NCBI GenBank assembly: GCA_009827205.1
Contig: WUAK01000002.1
Span: forward strand, 1 to 32,130
DNA from: Phycisphaeraceae bacterium
GTDB lineage: Bacteria; Planctomycetota; Phycisphaerae; Phycisphaerales; UBA1924
Length of the DNA stretch: 32,130 nucleotides
Reading direction: 5' to 3'
Under the pieces are notes generated by a model. It was not told the DNA's origin, did no database searches, and saw only the letters and a program-made list of their open reading frames with translations. A program made the position numbers and the translations under genes. Positions 1 through 7,172 of this stretch are shown piece after piece (positions within the stretch are counted from its first letter, which is position 1; each line of letters begins with the position of its first letter).

Positions 1-255
1 CTCGATGAGAGCGGCTATGCATTCCCGATGCAGTTCTGGGTGCAGGCTGTCGCCGCGGGGCTTTCGATCGCCGAGGTCCCGATCAAGCTGATATACAACG
101 ACATGACGCGCAGCTTCGGCGGCCCGCTCGATGACCGGGACGTTCGACTCAACCACTACCGCCGGGTGCTGCACTGCGAACTGACCAGGTGCGCAAGCAG
201 GCTGCCGACCGAGGCGGTCGCGGACGTGACCGAGAAGGCGTGTTGCGGCTCGTGA
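1..255 (+). CDS. Family 2 glycosyltransferase (polyprenyl-phosphate mannosyltransferase-like), 3' end only
   Basis: The frame is open from base 1 to the TGA at 253-255, so only about 84 C-terminal residues are visible. The segment LDESGYAFPMQFWVQ, followed by a hydrophobic Ala/Gly-rich stretch and EVPIKLIY, matches the usual C-terminal part of dolichyl/polyprenyl-phosphate mannosyltransferase-type GT2 enzymes (GY-F-Q-----A---G--I-EVPI). Those enzymes move a sugar from a nucleotide donor to a lipid carrier or glycan at the inner membrane. The catalytic GT-A motifs lie outside the window, so donor and acceptor cannot be judged. The last 25 residues, after NHYRRVLHCEL, are not typical of the family. 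The stop overlaps the GTG start proposed for the next gene (GTGA, 252-255), which suggests translational coupling. Confidence 0.62.
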   Translation, partial: LDESGYAFPMQFWVQAVAAGLSIAEVPIKLIYNDMTRSFGGPLDDRDVRLNHYRRVLHCELTRCASRLPTEAVADVTEKACCGS

Positions 256-1604
256 CACAGCCCTCGACCCAGCAGGCGATGGACATCACGCTCGATCCGA
301 CTCCAAAGAGTTGGGCGAGCCTCGTCCAGGGCCACAACACGAGTGATCGGGCAAAGCGTTTACGCGAGCAGCTCGGCCTTTCGACGAACAAACCGATCAT
401 CATGGCTGGCCACCAGGCGCAGCTGTGGCACCCGGGAATCCTGGCCAAGCTCTTTGCAGCCAAGTCGCTCGCGGATCGAGTGGGCGCTGAGCTCGCGTGG
501 CTCGTTGTCGATATGGATAACAACGACGCGCTCTCGCTTCGCGTCCCGGCGCGTGTGGGCGAGGGGCCAATGCAGGATGTGCTCGTGGACTTCGTGCCCC
601 CGGCGAAGCGGGGCGTGAAGAAACCGACCGGGCTGACCGACGCGGTCGCGCCGGCGGCGATCGATCTCGGCGCGGGCGCCAAGCCCGCGACCGACGGGAT
701 CGCGCACAGGCTTGAGCTGATCTACGAGGCTCTGACACGTCACGCAGGCGAGGCCTCGGTCGCGAGACAGGTCACACGTGCACTGTTCGAGATGCTGCGC
801 GATGTGATTGAGACGCCCAAGGTCGTGTACCCGAGTGATTTCATGAAGACCGAGTTCTTCGATGAGATCAGATCACTCGCCTCGGAAGATCCGGGCGGGT
901 TTGCCGGCGGGTTCAACGACGCGGTCGACTGCGTTGCAGACTCGGGCGTGGCGAAGGTGTCATTGCCGAGCGAAGAACTCCCGATGTGGCGCATCGATGA
1001 GCGAGGCCGCCGCCAGCGCGCGCGTGCGGGCGATGCGCGGGGCCATGAGACGCTGCTGCCCGGCGGACTGCTGATGAGCGGGATGATGCGGGCCGCGGGC
1101 TGCGACCTGTTCATCCACGGCACGGGCGGGCGGAGTTACGAGCCGATCAACGACAAATGGCTGACCCCAATACTCGGGCAGGGGCTTGCTCCGTTTACAA
1201 CCGCGACCGCGACGCTGCATATGGACTTTGGGGACGAGGGCACCGTGAGTCAGCAGGAAGCAAGGAACGCGCGATGGCGGGCGCATCACGCGAGACACCA
1301 GCCCTCGATGCTCGGCGAAGAGCAGCTTCAATCACGGAAGATGGAGCTGGTCGGCGAGATCGACGCACTCCCGAGGCGGAGCAAAGCACGCGATACGAAG
1401 TACGCCGAGATGCAGGGCTTGCTGGGCGAGATGCGCAGAGCGCACTCGGGTGAGATCGATGAGCTTGAGCGTGAGGCCGGTCTGACCGAGCGGCGAGCGG
1501 CGGAACACAGGCTCCGGACGGACAGGACCTGGTCTTGTGCTTTGCACGAGCCCAGCAGGCTTGCTGAGCTGGCAAAGGCAATCGACGACGCGATGGGCGC
1601 GTAA
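252..1604 (+). CDS. BshC-like protein (putative cysteine-adding enzyme of bacillithiol type)
   Basis: About 450 residues from the GTG at 252, which overlaps the upstream stop as GTGA; GAGAAGG at 232-238 is a loose ribosome site. ATG 279 is an alternative start. Near the N-terminus, IIMAGHQAQLWHPGILAKLF resembles the TGQQ-GLF-GPLYTIYK region of BshC, and is followed by a hydrophobic strand and VVDMDNND, where BshC has its SEDHDF-type motif. A middle segment (GGLLMSGMMRAAGCDLFIHG) and a C-terminal charged helical region, roughly residues 350-450 and likely a coiled coil, also fit the BshC layout. In Bacillus, BshC adds cysteine to GlcN-malate to complete bacillithiol. Here the similarity is distant: the HQ pair is kept, other positions differ, and no bshA or bshB is visible. 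The function is therefore inference. A planctomycete protein of unknown role with the BshC fold is equally possible. Confidence 0.5.
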   Translation: MTQPSTQQAMDITLDPTPKSWASLVQGHNTSDRAKRLREQLGLSTNKPIIMAGHQAQLWHPGILAKLFAAKSLADRVGAELAWLVVDMDNNDALSLRVPARVGEGPMQDVLVDFVPPAKRGVKKPTGLTDAVAPAAIDLGAGAKPATDGIAHRLELIYEALTRHAGEASVARQVTRALFEMLRDVIETPKVVYPSDFMKTEFFDEIRSLASEDPGGFAGGFNDAVDCVADSGVAKVSLPSEELPMWRIDERGRRQRARAGDARGHETLLPGGLLMSGMMRAAGCDLFIHGTGGRSYEPINDKWLTPILGQGLAPFTTATATLHMDFGDEGTVSQQEARNARWRAHHARHQPSMLGEEQLQSRKMELVGEIDALPRRSKARDTKYAEMQGLLGEMRRAHSGEIDELEREAGLTERRAAEHRLRTDRTWSCALHEPSRLAELAKAIDDAMGA

Positions 1605-1613
1605 GCTCTTCCC

Positions 1614-2525
1614 ATGCGATTGCTGTATCTGACCCTGATTCTGCTGGCATGTTCGCTGGGTTGTTCAGACGGGGATGCGTCTACAGAGCACGCCGGCACG
1701 ACGCGCATCGTCGTTCTCAGCCCCGCGGCGGCGGACATCCTTATAGACCTCGATCGCGCCCGACTCATCGTCGGTCGGCACAACTTCGATACACAGCTCG
1801 ACAGCTCGATCCCCGCGGTCGGTGACCAGAGCGCGATCGATTACGAGATGCTGCTCTCGCTCGATCCAACCCACGTGATCGTGCAGACCGAGAGCCAGCC
1901 GATCCCCGCACGGCTTCAAGAACTCTCTGGGTCTGCCGATTTCGAGATCGTCAACATCTCAACACTCTCGCTTGATGGTGTTTTGGCTTCGACGCAGATT
2001 CTTGAAAGGCAATTCGCACCCGACACCGGGCTCGCCGAGAGGTTCCAGAACTCGATAAGGCAGCGCACAGGCACAGCGACCTTCGAGGGCGGCGTGTTGG
2101 TCGCGATGTACTGCTCCCCCACCGTCGATGTGCTTGGGCCCGGTTCGGCGCACCAAGAGATCATCGAGAGGCTCGGGTACGCACCCGCGATCACGGACGG
2201 GAAGCCCTACATGCCACTCGACGGCGAGGATCTGCTCGCGCTCGATCCAGGGGTGATCGTGCTCATCCAGCCAAAGGATCAGGGGGACGGCCTGTCTTCG
2301 ACGGTTCCAAGCCCAGAACAGCTAGGCATCCTCTCAGAGCTTGAGGTGGTCGCGGTCACCGAGGGACGGGTTATCCTGATTGACGATCCTCAGTCGCTCA
2401 CGTCTGGGACATCGCTTATCGGTGTGATCGAGAAGCTCGAACAGCAACTGGAGGCGCTTTCGCCGCTAGGATCGCAGCACGATGACGACCAAGGCAGAGA
2501 CAACACAGAGGCTCGACCCGGTTGA
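1614..2525 (+). CDS. ABC-transporter substrate-binding lipoprotein, BtuF/FhuD type
   Basis: 303 residues. The N-terminus is a lipoprotein signal (MRLLYLTLILLAC then SLGC); Cys13 or Cys17 would be lipidated. The mature part starts with TRIVVLSPAAADILIDL, then GRHNFDTQ and VGDQSAIDYEMLLSLDPTHVI. This is the typical opening of helical-backbone metal-receptor proteins (Peripla_BP_2), which bind cobalamin, siderophores or haem for an inner-membrane ABC importer. No permease or ATPase gene is adjacent, so the ligand is unknown and the partner must be encoded elsewhere. The gene starts 9 nt after the BshC-like gene, with no good ribosome site, and its last 44 nt overlap the start used for argS. The position in the string suggests co-transcription rather than a shared function. 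Confidence 0.75.
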   Translation: MRLLYLTLILLACSLGCSDGDASTEHAGTTRIVVLSPAAADILIDLDRARLIVGRHNFDTQLDSSIPAVGDQSAIDYEMLLSLDPTHVIVQTESQPIPARLQELSGSADFEIVNISTLSLDGVLASTQILERQFAPDTGLAERFQNSIRQRTGTATFEGGVLVAMYCSPTVDVLGPGSAHQEIIERLGYAPAITDGKPYMPLDGEDLLALDPGVIVLIQPKDQGDGLSSTVPSPEQLGILSELEVVAVTEGRVILIDDPQSLTSGTSLIGVIEKLEQQLEALSPLGSQHDDDQGRDNTEARPG

Positions 2526-4353
2526 GATGCTCGGCGAGCGATTCGTCGCAGCCATCGGTGAGGCGTTCGCCGAGGAACTCGGGGATCGCAGGGTCGACCC
2601 GCTGATCACACCCAGCAAGAACACACAATTCGGTGACTACCAATCCAACGCCGCGATGTCGCTTGCCAAGCAGCTCAAGATGAAGCCCCGCGATGTCGCG
2701 GAGCGCATCGTGGAGAAGCTGGATTTGGGAGAGATCGCCGAGCCCCTGGACGCGTCGTCGATCGCGGGACCGGGCTTCATCAACGTCAGGCTCAGGCCCG
2801 AGGCGCTGGCGTCGCTGGTCACAGAGCTCGACCGCCCGGGACTGGGCGTCGAAGCCGAGAAGCAACAGACGATCGTCGTCGATGTCTGCGGCGTGAACCT
2901 CGCGAAACAGATGCACGTCGGGCACCTCCGCGCGACTGTCATCGGTGACGCGATGGCGCGCACCCTCGAGAAGCGCGGGCACAAGGTCGTTCGGCAGAAC
3001 CACGTGGGCGACTGGGGTCTGCCCATCGCGATGGTGACCGACAAGCTCATGCGCGAGGTGAGCGCGGGGCACCTGTCGATGGACAGCGTCACACTCGACG
3101 ATCTCGACAGGCTCTACAAGATTGCCAAGGAAGAAAGCTCGCCCGACGCGAAGGGACTCAAGGCTGCTGAGCGCTTCAGCTTGGGCCCGAAGGTGCAAGC
3201 CGAGCTTGAGGCGCAGGTCGCTGGCGCGACGGAAAACCTGGAGCGAGCGAAGCAGGCTCTTGTGAAACTCCAGTCGGGGGATCCGGAGACGGTTGCTGTT
3301 TGGCAGAAGCTCTACGACGTGACGATGGCCGCTTGCATGGACACGTGCCAAAGGCTGCACACGAAGATCACCGACGAGGCGACGGCCGGTGAGTCGAGTT
3401 TCCGCGACAAGCTCGCGGGGATCGTCGATCTGCTGATCGAGCAGGGGCTTGCCGAGGAAGACGACGGCGCGCTCATCGTGCGCAACGAGGGACTCGATCC
3501 AACGCTCGTCCGCAAGAGCGACGGCGGGTTCCTGTACGCAACGACAGACCTCGCGGCGGTGCGCAAGCGCGTGCAGGAGATCGGCGCCGACCGTGTGATC
3601 TACTGCGTTGATGCGCGCCAGGCCCTGCACTTCAAGCAGGTGTTCGCGACGGCCAAGCGCGCGGGGCTGGCGCGCAAGGCTGGCGCAGCTGAGGACTCAA
3701 CACTCGAGCACGCCCCGTTCGGGATGGTGCTCGGTGACGATGGCAGGCCTTTTAAAACCCGATCGGGCGAGAACGTCAAGCTGGGCGATGTCATCGACGA
3801 AGCCATCGAACGCGCCTCGACGATCACGAAGGACAAGAACCCGGAACTCTCTGACGAGGAACGGGCGCGAGTGGCGCACACCGTCGCAGTCGCTGCGCTC
3901 AAGTACGCGGATCTTTCGAGCGACCGCGTGAAGGACTACGTCTTCGATTGGGACCGGATGCTCGCCTTCGAGGGGAACACCGGGCCTTACCTGTTGTTCG
4001 CGTATGTTAGGATCATGAGCATCTTCCGCAAGGCGGGCGAGCAGGGCTTGAGTTCCGGATTCGAGGACGCCGAGCTGCTGATCCGAGAGTCAGAGGAGAA
4101 GACCTTGGCGCTGACGCTCCTCCGGTACCCTTCGACGGTTGCCGCGGTCGCGCGGTCACTCGAGCCCCACCGTATGTGCGGCTTTTTGTACGAGCTGGCC
4201 GGCGCGTTTAGCCGGTTCTTTGAGAAGTGCCAGGTGCTCCGCGCCGAGGACGAGTCGGTGAGGCTCTCACGTCTGAGGCTTTGTGACCTGACCGCGCGTG
4301 TCCTTGCCGACGGCCTTGATTGCTTGGGTATCGAAACGCTCGAGCGGATGTGA
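2482..4353 (+). CDS. argS: Arginyl-tRNA synthetase
   Basis: 623 residues, a normal length. It is a class I synthetase that charges tRNA-Arg in the cytoplasm. Visible features are an N-terminal additional domain (about residues 15-105), the HIGH signature as HVGH at 145-148 within AKQMHVGHLRATVIGDA, a Trp-Gly motif NHVGDWGLPIA, and the degenerate KMSKS region typical of ArgRS as GRPFKTRSGENVKL (FKTR at 424-427). The C-terminal DALR anticodon-binding domain ends in LGIETLERM, very like the E. coli enzyme. A Glu/Lys-rich helical insert lies at about 225-270. The start at 2482 overlaps the preceding gene by 44 nt. Met16 (ATG 2527) sits directly after the upstream stop and is a credible alternative start, since the domain begins near there. 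The gene is the last of the left plus-strand string. Confidence 0.96.
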   Translation: MTTKAETTQRLDPVEMLGERFVAAIGEAFAEELGDRRVDPLITPSKNTQFGDYQSNAAMSLAKQLKMKPRDVAERIVEKLDLGEIAEPLDASSIAGPGFINVRLRPEALASLVTELDRPGLGVEAEKQQTIVVDVCGVNLAKQMHVGHLRATVIGDAMARTLEKRGHKVVRQNHVGDWGLPIAMVTDKLMREVSAGHLSMDSVTLDDLDRLYKIAKEESSPDAKGLKAAERFSLGPKVQAELEAQVAGATENLERAKQALVKLQSGDPETVAVWQKLYDVTMAACMDTCQRLHTKITDEATAGESSFRDKLAGIVDLLIEQGLAEEDDGALIVRNEGLDPTLVRKSDGGFLYATTDLAAVRKRVQEIGADRVIYCVDARQALHFKQVFATAKRAGLARKAGAAEDSTLEHAPFGMVLGDDGRPFKTRSGENVKLGDVIDEAIERASTITKDKNPELSDEERARVAHTVAVAALKYADLSSDRVKDYVFDWDRMLAFEGNTGPYLLFAYVRIMSIFRKAGEQGLSSGFEDAELLIRESEEKTLALTLLRYPSTVAAVARSLEPHRMCGFLYELAGAFSRFFEKCQVLRAEDESVRLSRLRLCDLTARVLADGLDCLGIETLERM

Positions 4354-4403
4354 TACGCGTCGAACGAGCACCGCGATACTCACTGCTGGATCTGAAGGAA
4401 CTC

Positions 4404-4438
4404 AAAAAAGAACGGACCGGTCCTTTCGGACCGGTCCG
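4404..4438 (-). terminator. Rho-independent terminator of the porin gene
   Basis: A perfect 11-bp stem (4413-4423 with 4428-4438, GC-rich) closes a TTTC loop. Read on the minus strand it is followed by TTCTTTTTT (4404-4412). It lies 35 nt past the porin stop. On the plus strand only TTT follows, so it would stop argS transcripts weakly at best. Confidence 0.9.
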
Positions 4439-4473
4439 CGTTTGATTCAGAGAATCAGGATCTGATCAGAGGA

Positions 4474-5718
4474 TCAGAAGGTGACCTGAGCCTGGCCCAG
4501 GACGGAGACCTGACCACCCTCGGTATCGGTGAGGAGGCCAGCGTTGGTGTTCTGGCTGACGAGGCCGCCGGTCTCGGTCGTGGCATCAACGAAGATGTTG
4601 ACCTGAGCCGAGAGCTTGACAGCCTGGCTGTTGGCGAATGGGAAGTGGTTGACACCGACTGCGATGGTGTTGAACGGATCTGCATCACCAGCACGGTCGT
4701 CGTCGGGGTTGACGCAGTCCCAGGCAGCGAAGACTTCGGTGCCCTCTGAGACGAAGTAACCACCCTGGATAATGAGGCCCAGGTCGAGGAACTCGTCCGG
4801 AGCAGCGTCAGCATCGACCTGACGGAGGTTACCGGCGGCGTAGACGTTCCAGCCTTCGCCCGAGTCCATCAGGAAGTCGGCACCACCCTGGATGATGGTG
4901 ACATCGCTGGAGCCGGGCTGATCGGCGTTCTGCTGGATGTGGAAGTAACCACCGACGATCATGGCGTCCTCGTGGCCGGTGCCGACCTTACGGAGGGTCT
5001 TGAAGTAGTCGTCGACCTGGCCTTCGATCGCGAAGTCACCGCGAGCGGTGAATGCCCAGTCGCCGTCGTTGGCGGCGTTGTAGGGGGTGTCGGCGGTGTT
5101 AGCACCGTCGTGGAACGCACCGGTGAAGCGCCATGTGTTGCCTTCATCGGTGTGGCTGACTGCAGCACCCTGAACCTGACCAGCGCTGAAGACGGCGTCC
5201 TGAATCGAACGCTCGATCTTCTGTGTGTGGTTGTCTTCCTGGAAGGTTTCGCGGGTGACGGGGGCGGTCCACTGACCGACCCAGCCGCTGGTGCCGTTGC
5301 CGAAGTCGTGAGCGATGTAGGCATCCATGAGGCCGAACGAGCCGGACTCATTGATGTAGATCTCGATCTTGTAGGTGGTATCGGGGCTTGCGACCGAACC
5401 ATCGAAGATCAGGCGGGTGTCAGGAGTCGAGAAGCCGGTCTCGAAGTCATCCTGAGCGCCGCCGTTGTCGTCGAGGGCTGTGATCGTGTAACGGGTCTGG
5501 TGCCAACCGCTGAAGTTCAGGGTCGAGCTGCCGTCGGCCGAGGTCAGGCCGAACTGTGAATGATGGGCAGCGGAGCTACCCAGGAGGCTGGTGCGCTGCT
5601 GCGCGTCAGCCATCACCTCTGCCGCGTACTCGCGGGTCTGATCGAGGCTCTGTGCGGTTGCTGCGGAGGCCGCGAAAGCGGTACCTGCCGTTACCAGTAG
5701 ACGAATCTTCGGACTCAT
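4474..5718 (-). CDS. Porin-like outer-membrane beta-barrel protein
   Basis: 414 residues from ATG 5718, chosen because AAGGAG (5728-5733) stands 9 nt upstream; a longer frame to 5784 has no such site. The protein starts with a Sec signal peptide (MSPKIRLLVTAG, then AASAATAQ, cleavage after Ala). A short polar, probably helical segment follows (about residues 24-45), then alternating amphipathic strands rich in Gly, Asp and aromatics. It ends in QAQVTF; the C-terminal Phe is the usual BAM recognition signal. Family knowledge: planctomycete proteins of this shape are annotated as porins, related to phosphate-selective OprO/OprP or DcaP types. The substrate cannot be read here. The gene lies back to back with a PhoB/PhoR-type system, which makes phosphate control an attractive but unproven guess. 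It is monocistronic, with its own terminator. Confidence 0.78.
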   Translation of the reverse strand: MSPKIRLLVTAGTAFAASAATAQSLDQTREYAAEVMADAQQRTSLLGSSAAHHSQFGLTSADGSSTLNFSGWHQTRYTITALDDNGGAQDDFETGFSTPDTRLIFDGSVASPDTTYKIEIYINESGSFGLMDAYIAHDFGNGTSGWVGQWTAPVTRETFQEDNHTQKIERSIQDAVFSAGQVQGAAVSHTDEGNTWRFTGAFHDGANTADTPYNAANDGDWAFTARGDFAIEGQVDDYFKTLRKVGTGHEDAMIVGGYFHIQQNADQPGSSDVTIIQGGADFLMDSGEGWNVYAAGNLRQVDADAAPDEFLDLGLIIQGGYFVSEGTEVFAAWDCVNPDDDRAGDADPFNTIAVGVNHFPFANSQAVKLSAQVNIFVDATTETGGLVSQNTNAGLLTDTEGGQVSVLGQAQVTF

Positions 5719-5733
5719 GACGTGCCACTCCTT

Positions 5734-5757
5734 GCTACGTGTCGCGCTACGTGTCGC
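5734..5757 (-). repeat. 12-bp perfect tandem duplication before the porin ribosome site
   Basis: GCTACGTGTCGC occurs twice in a row (5734-5745, 5746-5757). On the minus strand the two copies directly precede AAGGAG in the porin mRNA leader. It may be a recent slippage duplication or a leader element. Confidence 0.75.
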
Positions 5758-6237
5758 GATTGCTCGTGCAGGCCTTTGCCTCACGATGCGGGCTGGTCGC
5801 GGCGCTCACGCGGCGTCGCATAAGTCTCTTCTACCCGCACGCAGGTTGCCAAACTTACTCCTGCATGATCTGAATCTACCAGCGGATCAAAGGGTCGTTT
5901 CGCTTGAATAATGCGGCCCTTTTGTCTGACCCGGCCGAGCTTGCGATCCCTCGCCAAGACCCGACATCATGCGGACACAGACGACATAGTCTGATGCCCT
6001 TCAAACCGGTACCCGGCATCCTGCCCTGGCCCGACCGACACACGTCTCCAACGTATGCCCTAACTAACTTACTCATGTACCCCCAGAGAGGGAGAGGCAA
6101 ACCGAACGCCTCCAGCGTCCGATTACCTAGAACACTAGGCATCGGAAACTTATCCGGCGAGACGCCAAAATCGGGCTGTCAATACTCTGTCGCGCAACAA
6201 AAAAACCCATAAGGGCTTTCTCCGGGGGGCAAACAGG
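5758..6237. other. Gene-poor intergenic region between porin and phoB-like genes
   Basis: Nearly 480 bases without a convincing gene. Short open frames on both strands (for example 5904-6212 + and 5876-6142 -) have no ribosome site, no recognisable motif and odd composition. Small hairpins are visible: CAGAC/GTCTG near 5979-5994, CCTAG/CTAGG at 6126-6139, and a GGGCTT-type stem at 6203-6218 with a T-run on the minus strand. No tRNA, tmRNA, RNase P or SRP RNA signature was seen. The region must hold the divergent promoters and perhaps a small RNA. Confidence 0.55.
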
Positions 6238-6268
6238 CTGTGAAGCCATTGTGAAGAAGCCCTTGACA
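6238..6268 (+). promoter_or_regulatory. PhoB-box-like direct repeat upstream of the response regulator
   Basis: CTGTGAA (6238-6244) and TTGTGAA (6249-6255) are direct repeats at 11-bp spacing, followed by TTGACA at 6263-6268. PhoB boxes are tandem 7-bp CTGTCAT-like units at 11-bp spacing, often in place of a -35 box. Geometry and first bases agree and the last bases differ. It lies about 140 nt before the start codon of the PhoB-like gene, which fits autoregulation. No clear -10 was found. Confidence 0.45.
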
Positions 6269-6344
6269 AGCGGGTTTCGGGTTGGTCGCTCTGGACCGAG
6301 TCCCTACCCTCTCCGCGTAAGAGGCGATCGGATTACCATACTAA

Positions 6345-6370
6345 GTTTTGGGTATGTAATCACCCAAAAC
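6345..6370 (+). promoter_or_regulatory. 9-bp perfect inverted repeat in the leader of the response regulator gene
   Basis: GTTTTGGGT (6345-6353) and ACCCAAAAC (6362-6370) flank the 8-nt spacer ATGTAATC. It ends 26 nt before the ATG at 6397. There is no T-run, so it is more likely an operator or an mRNA hairpin than a terminator. Confidence 0.6.
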
Positions 6371-6396
6371 AAGTGGTTCGAGCTGGGGGCTGCCTA

Positions 6397-7092
6397 ATGC
6401 ACGAGAGCCGGCACATCCTCGTTGTCGAAGACGAGCTCGATCTCGCGGAGTTGCTCAGGTACAACCTGAACGTCTCTGGTCACAACGCTGAGGTCGTGCA
6501 CTCGGGGCAGGCCGCGCTCGATGCCGTCGCCGCTCGCAAGCCCGATCTCATCATCCTCGATGTCATGCTCCCTGAGATCGACGGCATCGAGGTCGCCAAA
6601 CGCATCAAGTCCTCAACAGAAACCTCTGACGTCCCCATCATCTTTCTGACCGCCAAGTCCTCTGATGAAGACCAGATCCGCGGGCTAGACGCTGGCGGCG
6701 ACGATTACGTCACGAAACCCTTCTCCGTCAAAGTGCTGCTTGCTCGGGTCGTCGCGGCACTCAGAAGGAGCGCCAAGGGCTCATCTGAAAGTGAGATCCT
6801 CGAGATCGGCCCCATACAGCTGGACACCGACAAGCACGAGGTGATGGTGGATGGCTCGAGCGTCAGGCTTACGCTGACGGAGTTCAAGCTGCTGGCCACG
6901 CTGATGGCGGGCCCGGGCCGGGTGCTCTCAAGGCGTGGGCTGATCTCCAACGCGATTGGACCGGGCATCACGGTGACCGAACGGACGATCGACGTACACA
7001 TCGCAGCGATCCGCAAGAAGCTGGGCGAGCACGGCTCGATGATCCAGACCGTTCGCGGCGTCGGGTATCGCCTCGTTGATCCCGAGAGCTAA
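6397..7092 (+). CDS. phoB: OmpR/PhoB-family response regulator
   Basis: 231 residues from ATG 6397, the codon just before HESRHILVVEDE; a GTG at 6373 would add 8 unlikely residues. The receiver domain (about 5-120) has the acidic pair Glu11-Asp12, the phospho-acceptor Asp55 (LIILDVMLPEIDG), Thr85 (FLTAKS) and Lys107 (DDYVTKPF). The C-terminal winged helix (about 130-230) has LTLTEFKLLATL, TERTIDVHIAAIRKKLG and the final VRGVGYRL wing of PhoB-type regulators. Phosphorylation by the downstream kinase would promote dimerisation and binding to direct-repeat DNA. The symbol rests on the family, the partner and the PhoB-box-like repeat upstream; other OmpR-type roles are not excluded. Confidence 0.85.
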   Translation: MHESRHILVVEDELDLAELLRYNLNVSGHNAEVVHSGQAALDAVAARKPDLIILDVMLPEIDGIEVAKRIKSSTETSDVPIIFLTAKSSDEDQIRGLDAGGDDYVTKPFSVKVLLARVVAALRRSAKGSSESEILEIGPIQLDTDKHEVMVDGSSVRLTLTEFKLLATLMAGPGRVLSRRGLISNAIGPGITVTERTIDVHIAAIRKKLGEHGSMIQTVRGVGYRLVDPES

Positions 7093-7172
7093 GCCACGAG
7101 CGAAGCCCAATCCCCGCCTATCTTCACGAACGGACCATCCTGTCCGTCGGTGAACGGGACAAATCAAGCCCT

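Noticed and set aside
2416..3630. Open frame of 404 residues on the minus strand opposite argS
   Set aside because: ArgS is unmistakable on the plus strand; this frame has no motif or start signal.
4939..5559. Open frame of 206 residues on the plus strand opposite the porin gene
   Set aside because: Gly/Val/Glu-rich mirror translation of a beta-barrel gene with no start signal.
5904..6212. Open frame of 102 residues in the long intergenic region
   Set aside because: No ribosome site, many Pro/Arg/Ser residues, no motif. More likely non-coding.
6203..6218. Hairpin with a T-run on the minus strand, considered as a terminator
   Set aside because: No minus-strand gene lies upstream of it, so it is only noted as a possible small-RNA end.
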